In this document: one piece after another, positions 53,680 through 64,000 of the stretch
Position numbering within the stretch: position 1 is the first letter of the stretch
How the letters are laid out: every line of letters starts with the position of its first letter
Assembly: GCA_037976565.1 (NCBI GenBank)
Contig: CP137667.1
Coordinates: forward strand, 2,628,299 to 2,692,298
Direction: 5' to 3'
Source: Mesocentrotus franciscanus
Lineage: Eukaryota > Echinodermata > Echinoidea > Camarodonta > Strongylocentrotidae
DNA length: 64,000 bases
Program-made: the position numbers and the translations under genes
The notes under the pieces: model-generated
What the model saw: the letters and a program-made list of their open reading frames with translations, nothing else
Told to the model about the DNA's origin: nothing
Databases searched by the model: none

Positions 53680-56600
53680 CTGTAGGAAAATCATTAACGA
53701 AGTGTATTCACTAAAAACTTCAAGGTTAATTAAATCAACATTCAGAAGCGCCGATCCATAGGAGTTAACTTTTTCGAAAGGGTAGATTAACACTTTTAAC
53801 ATGCCTGAATCAACTCTTACACTGTTCGATTCATCGTGTTATAAGTGTTGATTATCACGATGTTCCTTGCTTCTCGAAACTTTTAAATGTTGATTTAACA
53901 TTTTAGTTTTTAGAGTGCATTCATAAAATGACACAGTTATACATGAGTAACATGGAAATGCAAAGGATTATGTTTTTTTATGTTGTATTAATTACTCCTA
54001 GTTACAGAGGGGGTATTTTGGTCCAGTTGAATGCTGGCTAATATCAAAAGAGCAGGGAATGATTCGTTAAATCCATGACAACTGGCACAATGGTACAGTT
54101 TTATATACTCAACAGTCTTGGATATAGAGCGTTGACTTTATTTAAATGAAGAATCTCTCAAGAAGAAGAAAAAATACCAGCCGGAGCATGAAATCTTGAT
54201 AATTATTTTGATTGAAAGAGTGTGTGTTTGGTTTAAAGCACTGGAGGTGCCTGTGTTGAAACAGACGTACAGTTTATTTATATATGTAATAAATCTGGAT
54301 ATTAGGGCCAATCTATTATATTTTCAATATGGATCGCCAAACCTAAACAGGCCCCCAACATTTAGAAATATAGATGATTGTAAATTGGGGGCAAAAGGAA
54401 AACAGTGGTGTTAAGGTGTACTAATAATTTAAAGGGGAAAAAAAGAAAGAGAGTAAAAATAGGAGATATGTATACCTTCTTAATAAGATGACGGTAAAAA
54501 TGATTACCGCTAAGATGAAAAGGATGGCCACCGAGGATCCAGCTGCAATAGCTTTCAAGAGAAATAATATAACAAATGTAAAGATAAGTTTGGGTTCTAG
54601 TAGATTACAGATTAAAATGAAATGTGAGCTTACTCATTATAGCATATTATATTAGTTTGTGAAGAATGTTATTGTAGAAAGGTCCTCTTCGAATTCCATT
54701 ATATTTGAAATATGATGAGATATAGCTGAAGACTTTGGACCAAACTTTCATGAAAAGTCTTCGCGGTTGTGTTTAAACGGATTAATATCTTGATACTATT
54801 TCAAACCTGTTTGTGATTCTGTGCTCTGCGGAGAAGCTTGCGTAGTAAGAGTTGATGGTGTCGTCAGCATTATCTCTGAAAGAATGAAAAACAGCGCTTG
54901 ACTTTTAGGTTCAACATCAAAAGACCTTAAATAGCAGGTGGGTTAGATTGGCAAAATAAAAGAAACATGGTAACGAAAGCCTAAACAAAAATATATATAT
55001 AGGGAACTGTTTGATGCCAAGTGCACGATGTTAGTAAAATAACATTTAGTTGTGGTGGTTGCATAGTGGCAAAAAAGCCCTGTAACATAAATGAACAATT
55101 TAATTTGATTAACAAAAATGAGCGAAGTACAGTGGTTTAGTCAGCATAGGGTGGAGTGGGGGCATGCTCCTTCCATTTAATCTTTAAATACCGCCCAAAT
55201 TAATTAAACATGCAGAGGCTCTATGCCACACGCTTTTAGCCTCCCGTACCAAGTTTACAAATTCTGAAGAATTATAATAAATGCAGTGCATTGTCGCAAC
55301 TAGCCTTAGGTGAAACCGGCGTAACCCAAGGATCTTTGAAGCCCTAACCCCTCAGATTGAAACATTCTAAGTACATCTCTGTCGGGCTTGACCCCTGTAC
55401 AAAACATGGAATAACACATGTGTTATTTTCTGGTCCCTTTGACCAGCTTTTATCGTATCATAGGTGTCGTCGTTCATCCACTTGACTCTCAATCCAAGGG
55501 TTAAGGGTTCGAATCCCAACCAAAAACTAACGTCCTCTGGCAGGAAATTAAACCACATTTGCTTCCGTCCACCCAGGAGTAAATGGGTACCTGCAAATAG
55601 CTGGGTATGAAGAATCTCGGTGCTCGCAGCAAGAATAGTAGGCCTATCAATACTGATATGGCTACCCTGAGGAAATAAGACCCGAATTTAAGTATACATA
55701 TATGTGTGTTTCCATTATGTGCTGTTATGAAACATGTTGAACACATGTTGTTATTGTTGTTGGCAAACCAAGCAATGAATGTCTTACCTTCATTGCATGT
55801 CGGACCAGTGTAGCCTGTTGTACATGTACAGCTGAATGACGATTCATCTACGTCTAAGCAAGTACCTCCATTCATACAGGGGTTGCTGTTACACGGGTTG
55901 AACTCTGGGAATACAAAAATGATTACGTAGCACAGGATCAGTCAACAAATTCTTATCATGGATTTTATTAGGAAATACAAATTTCACTAAACCATACAAC
56001 AAAAGTACACGAGTTGAAACGGCAAACTTGTAAGCATCTGCAGTGATCACGTATTGTCTTCGGAACCACACATCCATAAAGTAGAAAGTGAAATTACACA
56101 GAAAAGAGATATTCTTCATAAACTCTATTTCCTGTTTCATAAGGATGAATGCGTTTTTTTTTTGGGGATTACTTGGGGTTAGTTTGAATAGGCTACATTG
56201 AGGGTCTTCAATATTTACCATTGTAGGTAGAAACTGGAATACCAATAAAAATGTATAATTGTAACACGATCGCAAAGACCTTCAAAAGAGTCAACATTAA
56301 CCAGTTTCAAAAGAATCATCTTACCTGAACATGTAAAGTTAGGTGTACTCCATGTGCCTGAATGCCGGCAGAAGCTGATTGGTTCATTATCAGGAATATA
56401 ACCATCTTGACAGGTGTATAGAGCTATATCTCGATACACTGATCCTAGTATCACAGTGGATGCAAGGGCGACCTCTGGTGGCCAATCATCACATTCGACA
56501 GCTATTCAGAAAACAGGAAAGACTGGATAAATACCATGTCATTGTTGATAGTTCACGAAAGTATGCTATTGTTTCTCTTGACATCGAAACATAGTGTTGG

Positions 56601-59600
56601 TACAATTCTTTTTATATTCATTTCGTTTATTTATCACTAGCTCTAACCTGAGCATACTTTCTTGAAAGTTCTTGTAATCCTTCATTAGTAACACTTTTAT
56701 TGACGGTAATAGTGTAGAAAATTTCGACGACGCCATGCTTCATGATTTCAGTATTAAACATATTTTCAGCCGCATATTACTGAAGTCTGATAGCTGTCAT
56801 TACGCTAGCATTTACACCTTGTCTTTAAGTATGACTTCATGAAATATTGATCAATTTCGGAAGATCATCTGCAAACGTTGAAACGGACCTCACATGCGGT
56901 TTGAGAAACAAAATTTGGTATAGTAGTTCATTTACTTGACTCTCATTTCATTCGTTGAGGGTTCGGATCTCAACCCGGGATAAATATCCTTTGGCATTGC
57001 CCGTATCCAGCCAGCTGTTATTTCTCTTAGCATTTCCTGGGGTAATGATATTTCGAGGGCCTACAGGAACATGAGGAAGATCATTATTAATGCTGATGGA
57101 GCTACTCTGTACGTAAATAAGATTCAATTATTATTTCTTATTTATTAACAAAACAATCACTTTACCTTCACACGAAGGTCTTGAATGATTCCATGATCCA
57201 TTATTCATACACCTTACAATGCTTTCTCCAGATAATGTATAGCCCTCCTGACAGTTGAAATGAAGAGTAGCATCGACAGAGTAAGTTGTTCTATCGTCTG
57301 GTAAACGATTACCATGTAAAGGTTCACCTGGGTCACCGCAGGCAGGAATTCCTGAAAACATATGGAATACAATTATAATATCCCTAGAAATCCTGTTTAT
57401 TAGTGCTCTAATTTTGACAATGAAAACATTAGATAATCAATGTCAATATAAGGTTGCATGTATACGCAGTCACACTGACGAGACCAACATCAACCTGACA
57501 ATAGAGCGAACAAAAATTGAATTATCTTGAAAGGCCAATGTAGTCGGTCGATTTGGAGTCGATATGGAGTCAGTTTGGCATTGTAACTGAGGTACACCTA
57601 GTAGGGGATGTTAAAGACGCATAGTAGTGGGCTCTCATGGGGAATTCGACACCATTCGGGTGTTTACCAAATAACAGTTGTTGTCAATCCACAGGATTAG
57701 CTTTCTGTTTTATGACCGACAGGCCTTATGTAATGCTTTGCATTTTACACCAATTCCCTCATATGGTAAAGTCATTAGCTTACTTTTCCCCTCACCCGAA
57801 GACTGGGGGTCTTGAAAGGACTAAGGATTTGCTGTGTGCAGACTGTCTTGTAGGCCCTACACCAATTAATGGGATTTCCACAAAGTCTGGTGTTATGGCC
57901 TTCTGCACATGGAAACTGACGACCCTCTCCTTTTAAATGATAATCATATTTATTAATTCAAACAGTTATTGGTAGGAAAAGCTAAGATCACCCTAAACAT
58001 GTAAAAAAAAGGTTCTCCTGAAAGTTCGCTTTCATAATGCAAATTTTACAGATGGTCTGTTCGAACACCTTGAATGTTTGTTATCACAACTTGCAATTTT
58101 GAGTAAAAGTGAAATTTAGTTTACAGACTCTAAATAATAATAGATTACATGTTTAAAAGAAACTTCCATCATGTAATGCACAATTAGTGCGCATGTATGT
58201 TGGTTATTGTGGTATTTTCGATATAACCATGCATGGTAATAAAACTGATAAGTATAATTATAGACGTTTTGTTATTTATTTTTACTAACCTATTTGACAT
58301 AACGTCCGTCTTCCATCTCCACAAGATGCATCATCCCACTTGTAGTCATTATTCCTCATTTCTACACAGCTATGATTGTTGTTATTAGGTCTTTCTGGGT
58401 GCCAATCCCCATAGATGACTCGAGTTTCTAAAGACGGGGAAATAATGGTTAGGGCTACTATGTACATGTAATATCAACATGGAATAACTCTATGTAATTA
58501 TAGTTTTACACTGATGAAGGCAACCTTCAAGGTAAATCTCATTCCCTTTAATTATCTGCTCTCAATTATGGATCATTGCCTTCATTTGAAAACATTGTTA
58601 TTTTTTCTCGGTGTCTTTACCTGTCTCCACTGTGATAATGCAAAGGGAAACTTGAAGGGGATTAAATTTTAGTGCATTTAAACTGCAAATGTACATAGAA
58701 CATGTGGGAATATACCAACTTTACGAATGTACTACTGACAGATGCCTATGTGAAGCAGGATAGATGCCACTTTTCCAAATACTGAATTTCCAACAAAGAA
58801 AAGAATAAAGGTACCTGATTTTTCAGTGAAGGAAACTATTGTAAAAAGTACTGAAACTATTATCAAATCGAAAATCATGGAAAAGTTCTTCCCAAAAAAT
58901 CCCCCAGAAACAAAATTTGGCTCAACCGTAATGCGGCATTCCTAAACTGAAAAGGTAGATGGAGCCAAAATGGTTCAGAAGTGAACCGGCAAAGCCTTAC
59001 AGAGAAAACCTAAAAGCCAAATCCAAAATATCATCAACCTTACAAATATTTAAGTAGATTTAAATATGTACGTTATAACAAAAAAGTGACCTCAAATAAA
59101 TTTCAATGCATACCATCGTGAGGCGTACTTACCCTCAAAAAATAATATCTTGTTGAAAAGAAAATCAGAGAATTTACCAATTTATAAGAGCTAGGAGAGA
59201 GAGGAAAGCATCACCCCTCACATAAGGAGATTTTCTTGCTGAAATACATGGGCTCGGAGATTTTCCCCCTTCCCATCCCTAACACTACTCCTCCTGCTTA
59301 TCAGAGATACGTAAGGCACGTGTGGCTTGTATGCTTGTCAATAGTTTTTTATAGAAATGTCGAGGTTCTTGCACCCCTTATGTCTATCTCTTTAATATAT
59401 AAGGAGTTGGCGAGCTCTTAACTCCTTTCTCTTATATAAGAGCGTGGACTAGTGGCCTGTTCATCCTAACTCTATAGTTCGGATGAACAGGTTCTACTTA
59501 CTGTCTACCCAATACCAGGACCGTAACGAATCGTCGTCATCATAACCACCAATCCACCAGGCTGTATTTTCTCCGACAATGTTGTTCTCCTTCAGGTACA

Positions 59601-62600
59601 AGGCTTGCCTTACCAACAAATCGTTAGTACTCTCATCAAGTATTTCAGTCAGAAACCCTCCTCGTTTTGTACATTCAGCGTTTCCATCGGGACAGTCTTT
59701 AGAAACGTTTAGGAATTGGAAGCAGTTGCCCATGTAGTCTAAAACCATGTTGGATTGATCTAGTTCAACGTTTTGGCAAGAGTTATCTAGACATAATACA
59801 AAGAAGAAACACTTCACATTATAGGCTTTACAACTATCATTTTACATGAATATTTCAGAAGATTTCATAAAAATTGATGAATGAATTCAATTGATCTTAA
59901 TTTTATTAAGGGTTAGTATTAAGCTGTAAGTAGATGTAACAAGATGCGAACACCGCCAACAGTTTGGCAAACAGTCCCCAATTTACCTATGAATTCATGC
60001 AATATGCTTAAGTATTTAAATTTATTTATAATACTTATGTACATACTACATAATATCACTTCTATAATACTTTTCAAGTAATGTATGTGTATTTCCACTG
60101 TCTAGTCGTTTATCAATGTTGTAAATCTCTGACAATTCGGCCAATGGCTGAGAAAAAAATGATGATAAAACCTATGATACAATTACACATTATGAGAACC
60201 TCTTTTTACATGTTCCATTTGAAGAGCCTTTTTTTCATAATAAAATACATCTGGCCACGCCCCGAATTATACCATCTAACCTGAATAACATTATTCTTGT
60301 ATGGCAAGATAATAAAAAGTGCTATTTACCATACTGACACAAGACGCCATTATTATTTTCTGGTGATCTAGGATTCCATGTAAACTCCGTTGTCTTAGAC
60401 TGATATGAAAGTGCAATACAATCGCGTTGGGCTGAAACCGGAAATGCCTCATGCCAAAAGAAGCGTTCGATGTATTCTGTACCTAATAAAAACAAATTAA
60501 TAAAAACAAATATAACACAGGCCCGTGACTAAGGGGAAGGGTGTGGGGTGTGTGCGCACCCCCTACTATAATTTGTTTGTAGAGCGCCATGACCGTCAGT
60601 ACCGGGTATATATCGGCGCTATATATAGCGATTATTACTAAGATGATTAACATGGATTTGATTATGTTCACTTCAAAATGAAGGCTATTACACTTAGATT
60701 ATAAATAAAAAACTTAACTTTGGCAAAATGATCTTCATGTAGGTCTTGTATTTGTAGAGACGCCGTGGTCTAGTAGAGGATCGATATCTAGTAGAGGATC
60801 GATATCTAGTAGAGGATCGATACATCAACAAGTCGTGAATCACATGGTAAGTGGTTCGAATCTCTGTCACATCCCTAACGTCCTCTGGCAAGACATTAAT
60901 CTACAAGCCACTCTCCACCCAGGTGCAGTAAATGGGTAGCCGCAGGGAGAAGTTCCTTGAATAGTTAAGTACCTCATCATGGTAGCTCGGCTAAAGCCGA
61001 GATAATATTTTGATAGTTTTTTAAAGCACAGTAGACTAATTCTCTATAGCAGCTGTGCTATACATGAATAATAATATTATAATAAGATAATATTTTGAGT
61101 TTATATAGTGCTTAATATATCGACGATGTCTCTAAGCGCTTTACACATATATCATAGGGTTCCCCGTCCATTTTAACACTACTTAATTCAATTTCGTAGT
61201 TTTTTCGTTGAATTTCGTCCTAAACCTTCATAATCTTGCACATCGCATAGTCAATTTCGTCTTTGGTCATTCATTTTTAAACTTTGTCCAATTAGTTTCA
61301 TAATTTTACATCCAATTTCGTCGAAGTCAAATCAAGTTCAACCTCGGCTGCCAACGTACCATTGCACGCATCAGTTTCGTCATTTTGCAATCGATTTCGT
61401 CAAAGCGTCATTCGAATTCGTCACTTGTTGTTTATAAGGTCTTGTCTCTGCGACGAATTTGAATGGATTTCTTTTTAAATTAATTGTACAAACACGAATT
61501 TGATTAAAATTCGCACAAAAATGAATTTGAATGAAAAGAGTGTTCAAATGGACAGGGCATCCTATATCACCCTGGCCATAGGATTCAGGCATGCCAGCAC
61601 ACAATGTATGCACATTTGTTGTTTCTTACTATTTTTCCACTTCCAGTCTCGACCTTCCCTTGCTCCGATCCAGAAGTCAGTTTCATTATCAAATGTTTTA
61701 AGAATCTCGACCAGAAACTCCTGCGTCTGAGCATCTTTAACTGTAGCAAGTATCTCCTCGTTATGTTTGCAACGATTGAATGAGTCATCCCAATCTCCAG
61801 AACCTCGTCCCCGGTAGCAAGTTAGATTGGAATATCGTTTGGTTTTGGTTTTGCATGTCCCTGTGAAAAGTAATACATTGAACTTTCAAAACATAATGTA
61901 AAATACAATTGAATATGAAAATTCTGGACCTCCTGTTGAGGATATACATGAATCAAATAACACAATTAGTCTATTGTATTACATATTTTGATTGATAATT
62001 TGCTGGCTATGTACCGAAAATATATCTCGTTTTCATTCTATTTAATGATAGAACTGACCCGATTTCTCTTCTCTATAAACCAGTGTTAAATCACTATTTA
62101 AAAGGTCAAGAAGGTGGATGCAACCTTTATTAAGTGTTTGATTGAAATGTAATGAGTGGGAAACAACATTCCTAACCATGCTATAGAAACACTTCAACAT
62201 ACGTAATCGTTTATGAGTGCATGATCTATCATGGGTTACATGATTTTATACATCCTGTTATGACAGATGTCTGCTTTATTCATTGACACAAAAACAATTT
62301 GATTTTCAAAATAAAGAAATCAATCATACATTGCCTATTATCATGATTATTATAGATCCTTGGTTATTAATGATATTGGTTTTAAGAAATTACAGCCGTC
62401 TTATTCCGATTTACCCAAAATTTTACATATCTGTTTATTTGAGTCCTGCTTTGTTTCCAATAAAAACAACTCTCTATAAAGCGTTAAATCACCGTTTTAT
62501 ATGTATACATGTAAATATACAATGTTTCTTTACAATTCACAAGAAACCAACCTGTCGTTTGCAAAAATATTGTTCTTACTTTGACAAACTGGTGGATCAT

Positions 62601-63724
62601 TCTCCCATGTACCGTCTTGTAGACATCTATTCAAGTTACTTCCAAGCAGAGTGTAGTTGTTACTGATACATGTATATGATATCGTCTGGTTTACCAAGGG
62701 AGCTTCAAGCAATACAGGATCAAGCTCTGAATATGCAGCGATTGGAGGCGATGGGCATTTAACATCTACATGGTCGGGAGAAAGATTATATAATTATCTT
62801 TGAATTTTGGCGTTCTTTATGCCAAGATATTGCCTCGATTGATTTCATTTGGTTCTATTTTATTTTCCGTATTAACAACAAAAACATATGCATACAAACG
62901 CCTATAATTTTGTGAACATTTATACAAGTCAATAATAACAGCTGAACTGCTTTATCCAGTGCCATTAATGATAATAGCTCTGTTGTTTCTAAACCTCAAT
63001 TCGGTACAGGGAAAAGGGGAAACAATAATAATGTATCGAACTAAATAAGGTTTTGATAGATATAATATTGATCAAGATTGATATCTTCACAGATATAATA
63101 ATATCAACTTTACGAAGGTTAAAAAACATTGGTCAATATGTTCATTACTGGATCATGGCTCTACCCCTGTACTTTTCTAGTGATTCTTTTTTGTCTCCTA
63201 ATCATTTGGCGTCTACACAAATGATTCCTAGCTATATTCTAGTTTTATCGTTCAAACCTCATTTTCAACATATCCTTCAATAGTTATGTAACCTGTAAAA
63301 AGTAACTGTAAAATCATAGGTTTTTTTTCGTCATGTAGAAAAACAGTTGCATGTTTTGGCACTGAGATGACACTGTAAATTCACAGGGAATCATGGGGTC
63401 CCGACTGCCAGGAAAGTTCCCGTAAACAAAAATTAACAACAAGTTTTTACAGTATATTACAGTACTTTCAATTGACCCACTGGTCTACACTGTCATACTT
63501 TGAAAATACAATTATTTCCGTTTTTGTAAACCGGTTACCTTTGCATGTGGGTTTATGACCCAGCCAAGACCTGTCCTCTAAGCACACCCATACAACAGTG
63601 TTTTTCTGGCCATCCATCATGTATCCATCTCTGCATTCCCATGTGATATAAGATCCTATATCCAGCGTTTGGTTCGGCAAGGTTGTTATGGTGTTAGGTA
63701 TGGGGTCTGGCAGGGCACAGCTAG
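52863..63724 (-). CDS. Receptor gene B (partial): CCP2-CTLD2-CCP2-EGF1-TM-tail
   Basis: The tandem paralogue of receptor gene A. Twelve minus-strand exons lie in the window, all with GT-AG borders and the same phases as in A, giving an open frame of about 873 residues. The signal peptide and any SRCR exons would lie beyond 64000. Differences from A: one EGF instead of four, CTLD A eight codons shorter in its first half and two longer in its second, and a tail with an extra tyrosine repeat but a frameshifted end. Introns are mostly short and free of the transposons found in A. The extracellular part shows no damage, so B is probably a working gene whose tail has changed. Confidence 0.85.
54476..54551 (-). 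CDS. Gene B exon: transmembrane helix
   Basis: A 76-bp phase 1-2 exon: [20 protein letters not shown] then VILLR. It is followed by Arg-rich residues in the tail exon. Confidence 0.9.
54807..54875 (-). CDS. Gene B exon: Thr/Ser-rich stalk
   Basis: A 69-bp phase 1-1 exon: [19 protein letters not shown] and then SQT. Same length as in gene A. The intron to the transmembrane exon is only 255 bp. Confidence 0.85.
55462..55685 (+). repeat. tRNA-derived SINE (orthologous to 10590)
   Basis: It has the B-box GGGTTCGAATCCC and body taacgtcctctggcaggaaa and acccaggagtaaatgggtac. Same place relative to the EGF exon as in gene A. Confidence 0.75.
55788..55904 (-). CDS. Gene B exon: single EGF-like domain
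   Basis: A 117-bp phase 1-1 exon: [34 protein letters not shown]. It matches gene A exons 14 and 15. No other EGF exon is seen in 54876-56324. Confidence 0.92.
56325..56501 (-). CDS. Gene B exon: CCP domain 4
   Basis: A 177-bp phase 1-1 exon: [39 protein letters not shown]. It is followed 420 bp downstream by the single EGF exon. Confidence 0.92.
56925..57118 (+). repeat. tRNA-derived SINE (orthologous to 13610)
   Basis: GAGGGTTCGGATCTCAACCC followed by cgagggcctacaggaacatg and tattaatgctgatgg. A single copy here, double in gene A. Confidence 0.65.
57166..57351 (-). CDS. Gene B exon: CCP domain 3
   Basis: A 186-bp phase 1-1 exon: [40 protein letters not shown]. There is no truncated duplicate beside it, unlike gene A. 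Confidence 0.92.
57352..58289 (-). other. Gene B intron between CTLD B and CCP 3
   Basis: It aligns with 14395-15283 of gene A. No element or gene is seen. Confidence 0.5.
58290..58427 (-). CDS. Gene B exon: C-type lectin domain B, C-terminal half
   Basis: A 138-bp phase 1-1 exon: TRVIYGDWHPERPNNNN, CVEMRNND, KWDDASCGD, TLCQIG. It has RPN in place of EPN and WDD in place of WND. Confidence 0.9.
58428..59501 (-). other. Gene B intron within CTLD B
   Basis: Matches with the gene A intron are confined to the ends; the LINE of gene A is absent. A direct repeat of about 15 bp (taactcctttctcttatataag region and gctaggagagagagg) and the hairpin at 59456 are the only structure I see. Confidence 0.4.
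59456..59491 (-). other. 15-bp hairpin beside a splice donor
   Basis: CCTGTTCATCCTAAC, loop TCTATA, GTTCGGATGAACAGG: fifteen pairs with one mismatch. On the transcript it starts nine bases after the donor of exon 59502-59786. Confidence 0.7.
59502..59786 (-). CDS. Gene B exon: C-type lectin domain B, N-terminal half
   Basis: A 285-bp phase 1-1 exon: [59 protein letters not shown]. Four codons longer than in A. A hairpin lies nine bases beyond its donor. Confidence 0.9.
60330..60482 (-). CDS. Gene B exon: C-type lectin domain A, C-terminal half
   Basis: A 153-bp phase 1-1 exon: TEYIERFFWHEAFPVSAQ, DCIALSYQSK, FTWNPRSPEN, VLCQYG. It lacks EPN and WND as in gene A, so absence of classical sugar binding is ancestral to the pair. 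Confidence 0.88.
60755..61000 (+). repeat. tRNA-derived SINE with an 18-bp triplication in its head
   Basis: GCCGTGGTCTAGTAGAGGAT, then GTAGAGGATCGATATCTA repeated three times (60770-60822), then the B-box GGTTCGAATCTC and the body acgtcctctggcaagacatt. The triplication interrupts the tRNA-like part. Confidence 0.7.
61185..61460 (+). repeat. Cluster of AATTTCGTC motifs
   Basis: AATTTCGT(C) or a one-base variant recurs at about 61190, 61212, 61251, 61312, 61373, 61392 and 61414, and the complement GACGAATTT at about 61452. The spacers are unlike. It lies in a gene B intron. Confidence 0.5.
61630..61860 (-). CDS. Gene B exon: C-type lectin domain A, N-terminal half
   Basis: A 231-bp phase 1-1 exon: [47 protein letters not shown]. 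It is shorter than the gene A copy around the first helix but keeps the WIG core and cysteines. Confidence 0.88.
62580..62765 (-). CDS. Gene B exon: CCP domain 2
   Basis: A 186-bp phase 1-1 exon: [41 protein letters not shown]. It is collinear with 22221-22406. Confidence 0.9.
63539..63724 (-). CDS. Gene B exon: CCP domain 1
   Basis: A 186-bp phase 1-1 exon: [35 protein letters not shown]. It is the first gene B exon in the window; a 5' continuation off the end is expected from gene A. Confidence 0.9.
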
Positions 63725-63864
63725 CTGCAATCAAACCTGTGGAGAGGATATATTATAGGAAAATGATCACAACTACTTTCGAGAAATCGACTCAAGGGTA
63801 GTTTCAATACCCTATCGTCGGGCCATATAAATCATGTTCCCTTTATAAAATGTCATCACGTACT

Positions 63865-64000
63865 AATTGACACCTGGATGGAGAGTGGCAAATTTAGATG
63901 AACGTCTTGCCAAATGATGGTAGTGCAGGGCTATAATTTGAACCCCGTTACTTGTGACCTACAGTCGGGTCGCTTATCCACTAGACCACAACACGTCTAC
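63865..64000 (-). repeat. tRNA-derived SINE, minus orientation, cut by the window end
   Basis: The same SINE as at 23724-23880. On the minus strand GTAGACGTGTTGTGGTCTAG begins it and GGGTTCAAATT is the B-box. Confidence 0.65.

Noticed and set aside
55462..55540. Possible tRNA gene (B-box GGTTCGAATCCC)
   Set aside because: The A-box part is damaged, no cloverleaf is possible and a SINE body follows; the same sequence is in gene A.

Overview
This is animal nuclear DNA: AT-rich, intron-rich, full of transposons and tRNA-derived SINEs, with GT-AG introns throughout. The SRCR, sushi/CCP, C-type lectin and EGF module mix, CR1/Jockey-like LINEs, Harbinger and TTAA-target DNA transposons and a (TTAGGG)n tract point to an invertebrate deuterostome. 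An echinoderm, probably a sea urchin, is my best guess; this is inference, because no marker gene is present.

The window is dominated by two minus-strand paralogues in head-to-tail tandem. Both encode a large type I membrane receptor. Receptor gene A (about 41.8 kb down to 1.3 kb) can be read as 18 exons: signal peptide, Ser/Thr/Pro linker, 2 SRCR, 2 CCP, 2 C-type lectin domains each split over two exons, 2 CCP, 4 EGF, a Thr-rich stalk, one transmembrane helix and a 256-residue tyrosine-rich tail. Every extracellular junction is phase 1, the transmembrane-tail junction is phase 2, and the joined frame is open for about 1223 codons. Receptor gene B (63.7 kb to 52.9 kb, 5' end beyond the window) has the same order from the first CCP onward, but only one EGF exon and a frameshifted, shortened tail. 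The 3' flanks of both genes match (1-355 and 50040-50355), so the duplicated unit is about 50 kb.

Layout: 1-1334, 3' UTR and flank of A. 1335-23412, tail to first CCP of A, with introns swollen by transposons. 23413-29718, a long repeat-filled intron. 29719-30938, SRCR pair and linker. 31090-35921, a LINE broken by a DNA transposon that itself carries another element. 36000-41737, repeats plus a decayed copy of the signal-peptide exon. 41738-41804, the intact signal-peptide exon, with a TATA-like site upstream. 41900-50000, gene-poor repeats including an 88-bp minisatellite. 50040-52862, 3' flank of B with a LINE in its 3' UTR. 52863-63724, gene B. 63725-64000, intron with a SINE.

Together the genes look like members of a recently expanding, probably immune or scavenger, receptor family. 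Exon-bounded domain copy number and tail tyrosine-motif copy number differ between the neighbouring copies. The tail repeats carry YxxP-like and YxN-like sites suggesting SH2/adaptor signalling, which is inference.
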